DNA of 64,000 bases, from positions 3,162,001-3,226,000 of the forward strand of contig BLLK01000045.1 of assembly GCA_021927905.1 (NCBI GenBank), given 5' to 3'. This stretch comes from Chaetoceros tenuissimus (taxonomy: Eukaryota > Bacillariophyta > Thalassiosirophyceae > Chaetocerotales > Chaetocerotaceae). The translations under genes and the position numbers were made by a program. Under the pieces are notes generated by a model. It had not been told where the DNA came from and ran no database searches. It saw only the letters and a list, made by a program, of their open reading frames with translations. This document shows, in pieces, positions 51,763 through 62,901 of this stretch (the first letter of the stretch is position 1; every line of letters begins with the position of its first letter).

Positions 51763-53268
51763 ATGAGCTACGATGATGAATATTCGGAAGCAGAAAGCTG
51801 GATGGATGCAAGCATTCGACTACACATCCAAGAATCGCAATTTGGAGGAGTGAGACTTATAAAACCACACGAACACAATTCCGATGGAAGTACTTTGGAA
51901 GAAGAACACAGTGATGAAGATTACACCGATGAAATTTCCATGAAAATTATCCCTCCTCCTTCTTTGGAACAACAAGAGAATGAATTCGATCCACATGAAA
52001 ATGAGAAACATCCCGTCGACTATGAGGATTCACCAATTGTTTATGCACAACTTGTAGAAGATGTGCAAGAAGTTTTACCAAAGAGTACCAATCCCTTTGA
52101 TGATGATGAAGAAAGCGAGGAAGAAAATGACTTGTCTTATAGAGAACAGATAGATGAAGATGTTTCGTTTTCCAATAGTACACATGTAACAAAGTCATCT
52201 TCGATAGCTTATCGCAACAAAGAGAAGAAGCAATCTACACATGAAGTTGTCAAAGAAGAGACTGACATACCAGCACAGACACAGTTACCACAAAAGAAAG
52301 TGATGCGAAAAGGGATTAAACGAAACAGGAAGCAGAAAGGAAAGAAGAGTGATGGAAAGAAAGGTTCAGCATGCGTCAGTAAATACATTGTTTCAAGAAC
52401 AAGTCTACCATACTCCATCGAACGGAATGAAATGACAATGGATTGGACAGCAGTCATTAATACCAATCAAACTGCATTGGATATAGATGATTTGGAAGGC
52501 ATCGAAGAATCAGCCGTATGCATGACGTTCAAAAGTATCGAGGAAGCAAGAGAGGCATGCCATGCCTATTCACCGCCAAGAATGCATAGTTTTGATGATT
52601 GTCCAACTTGTCAAATATGTCAAAAGAGTTTCAGTAGACTCATTCGTCGTCCATCGCATTGTAAAAACTGTGGAGTTTGTGTTTGTTCCAATTGTGTAGT
52701 CAAATGGCCAGTCAACATGCTACCGATTACCTATAGATTGAACAAACGTACTTCTGTCTCCAAAGTGTGTCAGAAATCTACTGTCAAGGCATGTCTCGCA
52801 TGTGATTGGCTGACTCTGACGTTTCGCCAAGCACTATTGACTGGAGACTATGAAAAGGCTGTTGAGCTGTATTCTACAGGCAACATCAATGCAAGGTCAC
52901 CGTTTGCTTCCGTGAGAGGTGAACATTATTATCCAGTACATTGTGCCATTTTAGGAGGAAACTTATCTTCCTTCAAATGGCTCATTGAATCATTAAAATG
53001 TCCCATTAATTCCAAAAGACGTCGATCTCCTAATCTCATGATGATTACGAAAAAAGGAATCTATGGAGGTGAACAGGTTCTTACCTCGTTGGGAAAGTCT
53101 GTACTTGACTTGGCCATGGAAACACAAGAATTGGGTGTCTTGCATTACCTCATTATTGAAAAGGGAGAGAATATTAAGGAATACAAGAATCTTGATGTGG
53201 CATTGAGGACCCTTGAAACATCACTTCGACATTTACCAGAGCATATTAAGCAGACGGAAGTAAAATAA
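51763..53268 (+). CDS. FYVE zinc-finger ankyrin protein
   Basis: 501 residues, single exon. The acidic N-terminal half is low-complexity with clusters of Glu/Asp. A FYVE-type double zinc site begins at DCPTCQICQKSF and runs through RRPSHCKNCGVCVCSNCV to KACLACDW. The basic R.sHCK motif matches the PI3P-contacting RR/KHHCR only partly. C-terminal to it are about three ankyrin-like units (FRQALLTGDYEKAVELY, YPVHCAILGGNLSSFKWL, LDLAMETQELGVLHYLI). Probably endosomal PI3P binding, though the lipid site may be weakened. FYVE-ankyrin combinations are common in diatoms and oomycetes. Confidence 0.8.
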   Translation: MSYDDEYSEAESWMDASIRLHIQESQFGGVRLIKPHEHNSDGSTLEEEHSDEDYTDEISMKIIPPPSLEQQENEFDPHENEKHPVDYEDSPIVYAQLVEDVQEVLPKSTNPFDDDEESEEENDLSYREQIDEDVSFSNSTHVTKSSSIAYRNKEKKQSTHEVVKEETDIPAQTQLPQKKVMRKGIKRNRKQKGKKSDGKKGSACVSKYIVSRTSLPYSIERNEMTMDWTAVINTNQTALDIDDLEGIEESAVCMTFKSIEEAREACHAYSPPRMHSFDDCPTCQICQKSFSRLIRRPSHCKNCGVCVCSNCVVKWPVNMLPITYRLNKRTSVSKVCQKSTVKACLACDWLTLTFRQALLTGDYEKAVELYSTGNINARSPFASVRGEHYYPVHCAILGGNLSSFKWLIESLKCPINSKRRRSPNLMMITKKGIYGGEQVLTSLGKSVLDLAMETQELGVLHYLIIEKGENIKEYKNLDVALRTLETSLRHLPEHIKQTEVK

Positions 53269-53419
53269 AGACGATGGGGTAGTATGAGGTAGTTTGTAAT
53301 CTGTGTGCAATATTTGTAAACAACATTTCAGTAAATATAATATCTATTGTTTAGCATTTTATATCTACGTTAGCTGCTCTCCTTAAAATGTGTGTATACT
53401 TATGCATACTTTTTCAAAG

Positions 53420-54502
53420 CTAATCCATTCTGTTGACAAATCCCTTTTCAACCGCCATATCCATAGCAAACTTGGCTGCTCCAAACAAGACAAAACTTTC
53501 CACACCTCCGACTAAACTTTGTGCAATCATGTCGGGAGAAAGAACTTCCATTCCTTTACTCGCAGTCAATGCCCTAGTCAACGCAAAAGCACCCCAAACA
53601 CCCTGTCCAAGCTGTTCATTTGACTCTTCACCATCTCTTACACAATATCTATATACAATCGCAAATAGCGCCGCTTCCAATCCCGCAGTCCCCTCATCAA
53701 ACAAGAATTGAAATGGATTCAAATTATAATTCGACGCTTCTTCTACAAGATTGAATGGCAACATGGTAACTGCACCTGTAATCCCTCCAATCACAGCCGC
53801 TTTTGTAGATTCAATCTTTTGCGCAAATGTAAATTTATCCTCACGTTTAGTCGAAGATACAACTTTACTAGCAGGTGTAGATTTCGATGCAACGGGAATA
53901 TCTTGCGAATCATCCTCATCGTCATCATTCTTATTTCCACCACCGTTAAAACTCTTGGTCCATTCTCCAAATGTATCGGAAAGATTAAACCCTTTGTCCT
54001 TTTTATTATTAGAAGCACCATTTACTATATCTTTTTCCATAGTATTCACTTCCTTAATAGTAGTCACTTGTTTTTTATCCAAGGGATTTTCAAATCTCCA
54101 AATGGTTGTCTGAGATTTTTGCAAAGTACTCTTGTACTCTCTACGTAAGTCACGTACTTTTTCTAGTAGAAAGTCGTTTAGTTGAATCGATGGAAAGGAA
54201 GAGGAAGGTGCCTCCCATCTGCTTTCTTGTGTTTTATGGTTGAAGTAGAATATGAGTCCTGTCTTTTCATCGTCAATGTAGGCTCTCCAATCTCCTTCTT
54301 GGGCTGAATTGATGGCGAGGGCATTAAGGGATGTCTTGGAGTATTGATGCTGTGCTGAAAATGGAGAGGGGAGGGGACAGGTAGTATGTTGTGAATGAGA
54401 GAGGAAGGAAGTACTTGTGGTACTTGAAGATGCGAATGCTGCGGCACAAGAGACGATTCTCGTGAAGAAGAATGCAGATGCCAAGGGTTCCTTTAGCTTC
54501 AT
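53420..54502 (-). CDS. Plastid-targeted WW-domain membrane protein
   Basis: 360 residues, single exon. Signal peptide ending SCAAA followed by FASS, a plastid-type site. A WW domain lies at about residues 69-98 (GDWRAYIDDEKTG, FYFNHKTQESRWEAP). Coiled-coil and acidic regions come next, then a C-terminal helical bundle with hydrophobic segments (AAVIGGITGAVTMLPF, GLEAALFAIVYRYCV, FVLFGAAKFAMDMAV). That tail looks like a conserved plastid membrane module; its function is unknown. GTACGTAC and TGACGTCA lie within 240 bp upstream. Confidence 0.75.
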   Translation of the reverse strand: MKLKEPLASAFFFTRIVSCAAAFASSSTTSTSFLSHSQHTTCPLPSPFSAQHQYSKTSLNALAINSAQEGDWRAYIDDEKTGLIFYFNHKTQESRWEAPSSSFPSIQLNDFLLEKVRDLRREYKSTLQKSQTTIWRFENPLDKKQVTTIKEVNTMEKDIVNGASNNKKDKGFNLSDTFGEWTKSFNGGGNKNDDDEDDSQDIPVASKSTPASKVVSSTKREDKFTFAQKIESTKAAVIGGITGAVTMLPFNLVEEASNYNLNPFQFLFDEGTAGLEAALFAIVYRYCVRDGEESNEQLGQGVWGAFALTRALTASKGMEVLSPDMIAQSLVGGVESFVLFGAAKFAMDMAVEKGFVNRMD

Positions 54503-54848
54503 CTTTGTTTGTTAGAGATTTGTTTGTAAGCTACTCACTAGATAAGGAAGAGAGCATACAATGAATACTCGTAAGTCCACAAGATACCATCATACCATCG
54601 TCAGTGTTCTGATGGCTCTCTCTCTCTCTCTCTCTGAACCTTATATAAAAGGTACGTACTCACTTCTACTATGCGTTGAACTTTGCGAACACAAATCTTC
54701 GTTAAGTAATTTTAGTGTCAACATTCAAATATGTCGTAATGACGTCATCATTTGTTCCATTTTTAATTTCAGTGTTTCAGAAGTCAAAGTCTTCTACCGT
54801 ACTTATTTCAAAATAGACGGACTTTGTATTCACTATACTGATACATTT
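54503..54848. promoter_or_regulatory. Promoter of the WW gene: (CT)10, GTACGTAC and TGACGTCA
   Basis: (CT)10 at 54616-54635, GTACGTAC at 54652-54659 (150 bp upstream of the start) and a perfect CRE palindrome at 54740-54747. It also includes the 3' end of the 7TM gene, which stops at 54849. Confidence 0.5.
54616..54635. repeat. (CT)10 microsatellite
   Basis: Uninterrupted dinucleotide run in the WW-gene promoter. Confidence 0.95.
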
Positions 54849-56596
54849 CTAAACATCACGACTGCCTACATCGTCCCATTCACTTGCACCTATTTCGCCT
54901 TCGCTCAAAAAGCGGCTGTCAACATTACTGTGTTTTAATTGACTTGGTCCAATGCTACTATTCCAATCGAGAGAATATCCATCGAACTGATTCATATTTT
55001 CATTCTCACGTGTATTCTTTTCCATAATACTATCAATACCAAGTATACTTCTCATAAAGTCGGACAATTCGTCAAGTTTCACTCTCATTTGAGCATTCAA
55101 GATTGCTCTCTCGGCTTCCCTTTCATCATACTCAAGGTAATTCTTCTGATAGTGCTCGTCAAAGTTTTCTTCTTCTTTTCGACTATAACTATCAGGTCGT
55201 CTTGCTACTATACCTAAATCTGCAAGAGAAGGTACTTCACCGCCATTCAATACAACTACAATGAATGCTGCAATGTATGGTAGACCTGGAACATCTTTTT
55301 GGAGTTTCTGACATTTTGGTCGAGTGTATATTAATATATTCAATACTCCACCGATTGGATAAATTGTGGAACTCCACCAAAGCATGATTCGTGAATCTTC
55401 AACGTTGTACTTGAGGCCGCGTAACACTACTTGTACCATTCCTGGCATGTACATTAGTAGGAACGCAATAATGTATAGTAGAGATTGATTCAAAGCCTTT
55501 TTGGATAGTTCCTTTTGAGATGGTATCTTTGGTTTGTTTGATTCTTCTTGTGGAGGACTTTGGTTATGTGAAAGGTTGACATCTTGCATTCCAGAGGAAG
55601 ATTGCATTCCAGAGGAAGATTGCAATCCAGTGGAAGATTCTTGCGCTTCTTCTTGTCTCGATGAAGGAGTGCTATTTATTTCTATGGAAGATAATGTAGA
55701 TGTATTCTTGCTAGCGTTGAGACTCTCTTTACCACTAGTATTCGAATCAGTATTTTGATTCTGTTCTTGTGAGTTGAGCATAAAGTTCACGTGCCGTTTA
55801 CTCTCTGGTTTACGTTTTGGTGTCGATGAAGCTGGTATTGTAAAGTCTTTTTCAATGGAGTATACATGATGGGTAAACATGTATAGTACAACCATGAGAC
55901 AAATAAAGAGCGTAGCACCAGTAGCTCCAAAGGCAGCTGCAAATATCTCCGCATTTTCACCTCGGATACATTCACTCCCAGTTTCCTTGCAATTATAAGG
56001 CTCCGAAGCTAGAAAACACATGGTTCCGCTACGATCACTACTATTAATGTATCCCATTAACAGAGCTGTGGTGGCAAACCCTAATGGACCCAAAATACCA
56101 GATACATGCCATATTTTCTCTTCCAAACCTGAAAATTTTTGCGGCGAAACTTTGTATTTGATTCTTCGCATGAAGTAATACGTCAAAAAGAGAGTATATG
56201 TTGGCACAGCTGCCATCCCAGTAATAATCAAATATCCAGCGAATTCGCATGATTGCCTATTACCTCCTGCAAAAGGAGCAAAGGGCAAAGAGGATGGAGC
56301 CAAGTATGGTGATAATAGCATCCCAAGTGAGAAGATTACATCTGATACCGACAGTCTATAGGAATGTCAAAAATATGAAATGTGAGATTGAAAAGTAATG
56401 CAAAAGATTCCAACTTTTACCAAATGTAATATGAAAGCTCTTACCCGAATATAATCCGACTATAAGGAGACTGTAGACCTGTCTTTGGCTCAGTTTTAAT
56501 CATGAATATGATTGTCGACGAAGCAAGCATAGAAAAGCAAGCCAAGATAGATTTCACTATGATGGCTGGTTTTGCTCCTGGTACTGGGTTACCCAT
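54849..56596 (-). CDS. Seven-transmembrane receptor of cAMP-receptor/GPCR type
   Basis: Exon 1 is 56596-56445 and exon 2 is 56355-54849, with an 89-bp intron in phase 2; 552 residues. Hydrophobic segments in order: IIVKSILACFSMLASSTIIF, VSDVIFSLGMLL, FAGYLIITGMAAVPTYTLFL, HVSGILGPLGFATTALL, IFAAAFGATGATLFICLMVV, LLYIIAFLLMYMPGMVQVV, and a last one with IYPIGGVLNILIYTR, a typical seventh-helix ending. A Ser-rich loop of ~130 residues separates helices five and six. The pattern fits Dictyostelium cAMP-receptor-like or secretin-like receptors. The C-terminal tail is acidic. Ligand unknown. Confidence 0.82.
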
Positions 56597-57249
56597 TTTG
56601 TTCATGTATAGCTAGACGATAATGAACCTACGGAAACTTCTCTGTGTCAACTCTCTAATGGATCGGAAAAATTGTAAAGGGGAAGGGATGGTGTTGGATA
56701 ATAAGATGAACTCTTTCACTTTTGTTGAAACGTTGAAACTGGCTTTGTACTACACATCACATCATCACATCACCTGCTGACTGCTGAACGTAACAAAAGG
56801 AAGCTTCCGAAGGGTAGAAGGTTGAAGATCAAAAAGATGAAAAAGATCATAAAAGATAAAAGTGATATATCATTCCTGTTTAGACTTGTTTAGATGAGAT
56901 CTAATCAGCAAAGGAGTGTATTCACTTGCAGCCCATTTTTAAAAAATTTCCGTTTGCAAAATATACAAAATGTCTTTCATCGTTGAAGTGGGAATGACTT
57001 GGGAACTTGTTTTTTGAACCTATTTTGGCGCGCTTTTAGGACAGACATACAGACCAAAAAGATCTATTCAAATTTCTCTACCTCTGTCCGATTTCATCAT
57101 CGTGCTAATGTGATGTTTTTGTTGATATGTGCAAGAAACAAGTTGCCTTGTACCTAACTATAGCTACCACCTCTCATAGTATCTATCTAAGCCTTACTCG
57201 TCACTATTTCAAAAACTAGACTGGTTAGTTAAACTGAAAGAGTAGAAAT
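56597..57249. promoter_or_regulatory. Divergent promoter of the 7TM receptor and FANCJ-like genes
   Basis: Contains a consensus E2F site (57023-57033). No coding frame recognised. Confidence 0.5.
57023..57033 (+). promoter_or_regulatory. E2F/DP consensus site
   Basis: TTTTGGCGCGC matches TTTSSCGC and lies 217 bp upstream of the FANCJ-like start, consistent with S-phase expression of a replication-repair helicase. Inferred from sequence only. Confidence 0.5.
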
Positions 57250-60200
57250 ATGGAGGACCAAAGTAACAAACGTATGAAAATAAATGAGCATGCCAAAGAT
57301 GCTCCTTCTGATAATTCTAGAAATGACGCCTCCGTACCTGAAAATGGTGCACCTGGAGTCAAAAAAGTCTATCCTAGAAAAGTATCAAGCATGTTTGCAT
57401 CCAACAGAGCCATTCATCAATTGACTGAAAATATAGTTCGCAATTCGGAACAGACAAAAGAAGCACATAGTAACACGGATACAAACACTGCAAACTCGTC
57501 TTCTCATGAAGTGACTCCTGCTCGAAAAGATTCAGACGATGAATTACAAATTACAAGTAGTAACGTTACGAATCCCATGACTGATTGGGCCCATGCTAGA
57601 TTCATGTGTGGCAAATTCCCACATAAAGCTGATCCACTCAAATATTGCCCCAATTGCTTTTGTAAACCATGTGATATTCCAGCGAGTGAGTGTAAAAACT
57701 GGAGTGTACACTGTCACGCTGAAGATACACCGAAAAATAGTCAACAAAAGGAAACTACAGAAGATGATGATGATGATGTCATTCATATTGATTCCGATTC
57801 TCCTAGTGAACGCAGTCAAGACGATTATGATCAAGAAATACTGGATGATTACGAAATGATGCATCGGTACGATCATCACTTTGATCAAGGGGATAAAGAT
57901 CAAATTGGAAATAAAAATCGAAGAGATTGTAGAATTACAGAAGTATTGGCGCATAATTTGAAGCAATTGTCCAATCTGTCCATTGCCAAGCATTCTACTG
58001 CTTCACGATCTGGGAATGGAATGAATGTACAGAAAATGGAGGGGGATATTCCGCAATTGAATTTGCATAATGCGTTTTTTGTGGAAGGAGTCAAGATTGG
58101 TTGGCCATATCCGGCAATTATGCCTCCGCAGCGTCAAATGGCTATTCACTTGATTAAAGCATTCAAGAATAGACGACATGTTGTCATTGAATCGCCAACG
58201 GGAACTGGTAAATCTGCAGCTATTCTTTGTTCTGCCTTGGCGTGGCAGCGATATGATAAGAAAACCAATGAGTTTGGGGAAACTACTAAAATCATCTATT
58301 GTAGTAGGACACATAGTCAAGTAGGTCAAATGGTTCAGTCACTCAAAAAGACGCCTTATAGACCTCAGATGGCGATCTTGGGTAGTAGAGATCGACTTTG
58401 TATTCATAAGGACTTGAGACCGAGGAATAATGTCCATCAGGGAAATGGACAATTTGATAATAGACGAAATACTTCAAGGAATAATAGAAATTTGAATCAG
58501 CAGTGTCAGATTCGGGTTGGGAATACAGAAGGTTTTCGAAAGTATGCTCACAAAAGTTTGAATATGGTATACGATGATGACACACCTCCAACTGCTCATC
58601 CTGGAGACGAGACTACCAACGGCCAGCAACAGAATGAAGGAGGTGATGAAGATAACACACAGAATGAAGAAGGAACGAGTACGAGAATGAATAATTCAAA
58701 GACTAAAATGTGCCCTCATTATCGGCAATTGACAAGCATGAACTTGGCAGAAAAGGTGCATGCCACCATGGTGCCTGATAATAAACGTGTAAATTGCTGC
58801 TCCGTGGGTGGAGATAAGACTAAGCTTGGTGCACATGATATTGAAGATTTGGTGCAATTTGGAATGCAACCAAATATCAAGAGAGGTGTGGCATTGTATA
58901 GAGAGCCAAATGCCGCTTCGTTTGGTTTAAAGCTGAAACAACCAGGACACAAAAGTACTCTGTTTGTTCATGATGTTACACCAGAAAGTGCAGCAGATAA
59001 GGAAGGAACAATAAAAGCAGACGATGCTCTTGTGACGATGAACAAGCTGAATATTGCAGGTGGCTATGAATTGAAGGATATCAGCAATCGTATACGACAA
59101 AGTCAGGACCCGTTAGTCTTGGATGTATACAGAGGTGATAGTAGCGAAGATATTGACATTGATGAATATGCAAGTGAAGCGGCATGTCCATATTATCTTT
59201 CCAGAGCTCTTGCCAAGAATGCAGAATTAGTGTTTTGTCCTTACAACTATATATTGGATCCTAATATCCGCGAGGCAATGGATATTGATATCAATAATTC
59301 TATTATTGTTCTAGATGAGGCGCATAACGTTGAAGATACACTTCGCAGTGAAGGTTCTGGGCAATATGGATTGATCGAAATATTGGAGATGAATGCTTTC
59401 CTTTCTAATTGGGCGGCTAAATGGGAGCCATCAACTGAACGCTTTGATCCTACTAGAGAACAAGATATGGAAAAGAAGGCTCCCGAAGTTGCTCATGAAA
59501 TCCTAGTCTTTCTTGACAAAATCATCGATGAAATGCATTTGATCAGAGAAAACTTTGAGAACGATAGAGGTGAGTGTCTTTTGTAGTGTCATTTCTTTCT
59601 TGATGGTTATTGTTTTGATCTGACTATGTGCACTTTTCAGGGAAGAAAGGAGTCACTGCAGTAACGGCTGAATATGAGAAATTCAACTGTTCAGATGACA
59701 AAGAATTTGAGGTTCAATATTTTGGACCGACAGGAAGTGGTGATGGAAAGAAACCAATTGGCTGTGAAGGATTCTTTTCAAATCTAGATATTGATAAAAA
59801 TGAAATCGATCGCGTTCGAAGTAAAATGACTGACTTTTACGAGCATATGTCCTCTAAGCGAGGAGGTGCAGATGAGACTTCACAAAAGAGAAATATAACA
59901 ATGGATAGACTCAACCATCTCGTCATGACACTATGTGCCGCATTTGATCTGTCCGAGTAAGTTTCAAGTATTGTTTATAAAATACAACATGTTCATCTTT
60001 CTCATATTGAGCTTTTTATTGTTCTTATCAGGCATTACTACATTTCAAATGCAATTTCAGCAAATGGAAATCTCGACTATGCCACTGGTGGAGGAAATCT
60101 AAATGCTAGATTCAAAAGAAAACCTAAGCCTAATCCGCAGAATCCGTCAACTACATTGACAGATCCAAGACCAAGAACTAGAATATGCATGCATCCAAGC

Positions 60201-61590
60201 TGCAACAAGAGTAGCAAAGGAACAATCACTCACGACCTCTATTGTAATGGTGAAACTCCTAGGTGGGAATGTCATCTAATCATTAATTTGCTCACACCTG
60301 CTGTCCTCATGGCACCATTACTTCAACATTGCCGAAGTATTGTGCTTGCTTCAGGTTCGCTAGCACCAATTCCTAGTTTGTGCTCGGAGTTACACCTATT
60401 ACCTCCAGCTCAGAGTACAAACAAGGAAGGTAATAGTAGCAAACCGATACCGCAAGACGATAAGAAGGACGAGAAAGTAAGTGGTCCCTTATCCTCCACT
60501 TCGGGAAGATTACAAGTAACTCCAAAGCCATTAGAGGCAAACCATGTGGTCACCTTACAAAAGCAACTACTTGCCTTGAGTATTGGACACTTTCCGGATG
60601 GAAGCACATTGTCAGCGACATATTCAAACTATTCCAAGCCTGGGTTCTACGATAAATTGGGATCTGCTATTTCTACACTCATTGAAAGTATTCCTAAAGG
60701 AGGAGTTTTAGGTAAGCGCCTGTCTATTTCACACAATACTTTTCACTAGAGTTACCTTCATTGATTAACTTTACTCATCCACTTTCACGACGATAGTCTT
60801 TTTTCCAAGTTTTACATTTCTCAGAAAATGTGTATCTACTTGGCAGAACAGCTCCACTTGGAATCGTCTCGTGCAATCAAAAGGTGAAGTAGTGGTTGAA
60901 CCATCATCTTCACAAGCCGAATTTGAAGAAGCGCGAGATACTTTCAATGGAACTATTGAGCGGACAGGCAAATGCATCCTTCTTGCTGTTTTCCGAGGTA
61001 AAATGTCTGAAGGTGTGAGTTTTAATGATGATTACGCTCGAGGAGTCATTTGTGTAGGTCTACCATATCCTTCTAGTTTTGATAGAGCTATCAGTGCTAA
61101 GAAAGACTACAACAATGAACAAAGAAGGTATCGAAAGAAGGATTTGCTATCTGGAGGCGAGTGGTACTCCCAGCAAGCCTACAGGGCTATTGCACAGGCT
61201 ATTGGTAGATGCATTCGTCATGCTGGAGATTATGGTACGATTATTCTATTAGATAATCGCCACTGTGACGACGGACACTCTTATAATCAACAGGGAATCT
61301 GCAGAGCACACATGAATTTGCCAAAGTGGATGAGGACATCTGTCCGCACTCTCCGTAAGGATCACAGGCAAATAGGAAGGAAGGATTTGTTAGGAGGTTG
61401 GAGAAATCTTCGAAATGAAATGAATCATTTTTTCCATGGGGCTGCTATTCATAGTGCATCGGTGCTTCAGAAGCAAAAGGAAGATTTTGAACGAAAGAAG
61501 CAGGCGAATACGTCAAATCCTAACGAGATGCAATTCGATCATAAGAATGGTAGCTGGAGCAGCTCACAAATGTCTCAACCACGTGTATAA
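57250..61590 (+). CDS. FANCJ/BRIP1-like iron-sulfur DNA helicase with PDZ-like insert
   Basis: Four exons: 57250-59569, 59641-59956, 60032-60711, 60797-61590; introns of 71, 75 and 85 bp; 1369 residues. The N-terminal ~270 residues are disordered, acidic in places, with a Cys-rich patch (CPNCFCKPC). Helicase landmarks: PYPAIMPPQRQM (Q-motif region), VVIESPTGTGKSAA (Walker A, near 314), IYCSRTHSQVGQM, RDRLCIHKD, further Cys that may bind the Fe-S cluster, CPYYLSRALAKNAELVFCPYNYIL, DEAH near 689, VFFPSFTFL, and QAIGRCIRH (motif VI, near 1239). Between EDLVQFG and ACPYYLSR sits a ~90-residue PDZ-like domain (FGLKLKQPG, VTPESAADKEG, ADDALVTMN). FANCJ enzymes unwind G-quadruplexes and act in crosslink repair. 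Confidence 0.88.
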
Positions 61591-61701
61591 TACATTGTAA
61601 GATATAATAAAGATATATTCAGTACACAAGTAAGAGTAAGAGTCTAGCTATGAAGGTTTATATTATTTTACAGTGTTACAACAACCCTGAAAGATACTTC
61701 T

Positions 61702-62901
61702 CTAAATAAAAGTTTCTCTCTGAAGCATCCTACAAGTACGTTCTATTACATTTGCTTTGTCAAAATCAGAAGGAACAAATGGCTTGTTTGGATTCTCAAC
61801 GGCCTTTTCTGCCTTATCAATTATATCTGCAATATTATCAAAGTCTTCAATATTGTACACGTAAGGTTCACCAACTTTGACCAGAGGTGGATGTTGATAA
61901 TGATACACATGTCGTTTGGGATTCAGAAATGGAACACCTTTTGCCATAGCAATAATTGGTGATGGACTTATAATTGGATTGCCTATTCCTAGCATAAACG
62001 CAGATTCTTCCATCAGTTTTACATACATTGTTGGTGTAAGTTTTTTATGATTGACAACTCCTTTTCGCTTTAGAAACATGGAGCAATTGTGTAGTTTGCA
62101 TGTTGTATGTATGGTAAAATTATGTTGTACTAAGGAATCAATAACTCGTAATGCCTGTTCATCGAAAAAATCTCCATCTTTACTCAGTACAAGTCCTATA
62201 CGTTCCTTCTTCAACGGCAGTGTGTCTTCTGTTGCATCATTTGTAGAATTTTGTGTAATATGAAAATGAGGGAAAAAGCCAAGAAATGTATTGGACTTTT
62301 GCCAATCAAACGGAGTGAGTACCTGCTTAGGAGTAAAGAAATCATCTCCCAAGTACCCTGGTACCTCATCTTCTTCATGGTCCCACCAGTAGAACGATCC
62401 AACTTTGGCTTTGATGGGACGAAGTTTCTGTGACAACTTTATCAGATACTCTTCATCGTTATGAAGTGAGCACTTTGTCTTCCAATCTTTGTACGCACAT
62501 CCTAATACAATCCTATGATACTCATGTAAGAGTGTTTCTGGTATCTCAAGGACCTCTTCAAAGGTAACTTCATCAACTAAGAATCCATTTTGTCGAATCG
62601 CATGTTCCCAAGAAGCCATTGCATAGTATTCTCCAGACATGTATTTTTGTTCCAAGTTTGTGGCGTATTTTTCTATTCCTATTGCATTAATGTAGAGAAC
62701 TTTTCTCTTTTCTTTGGGTATTTGAGGTGCACATGTGAAATTGTTGCTATCCTCAACTATTATTGTTTTTCCTCGAAGTGCACGGAGTGATGGTTCTCTA
62801 CCCTTTTTCGGAAGTAGAGAGAGACCGAAAAGAGGTAGAAAATTAAATAAGCATAATATCTGCAGCGACAGGATGATTATACTGTACTTCATTTCTCTCA
62901 T
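61702..62901 (-). CDS. GT18-like glycosyltransferase (MGAT5-type fold)
   Basis: 399 residues, single exon. A hydrophobic anchor at residues 8-30 makes it a type II Golgi protein. The C-terminal half carries MYVKLMEESAFMLGIGNP, then SPSPIIAMAKGVPFLNP, which resembles the GT18 nucleotide-sugar region of N-acetylglucosaminyltransferase V (GlGfPyEGPaPleAia.G..FL). A central KVGSFYWWDHEEDEV block is unusual. Donor and acceptor are unknown; N-glycan modification is an inference. Confidence 0.68.
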   Translation of the reverse strand: MREMKYSIIILSLQILCLFNFLPLFGLSLLPKKGREPSLRALRGKTIIVEDSNNFTCAPQIPKEKRKVLYINAIGIEKYATNLEQKYMSGEYYAMASWEHAIRQNGFLVDEVTFEEVLEIPETLLHEYHRIVLGCAYKDWKTKCSLHNDEEYLIKLSQKLRPIKAKVGSFYWWDHEEDEVPGYLGDDFFTPKQVLTPFDWQKSNTFLGFFPHFHITQNSTNDATEDTLPLKKERIGLVLSKDGDFFDEQALRVIDSLVQHNFTIHTTCKLHNCSMFLKRKGVVNHKKLTPTMYVKLMEESAFMLGIGNPIISPSPIIAMAKGVPFLNPKRHVYHYQHPPLVKVGEPYVYNIEDFDNIADIIDKAEKAVENPNKPFVPSDFDKANVIERTCRMLQRETFI

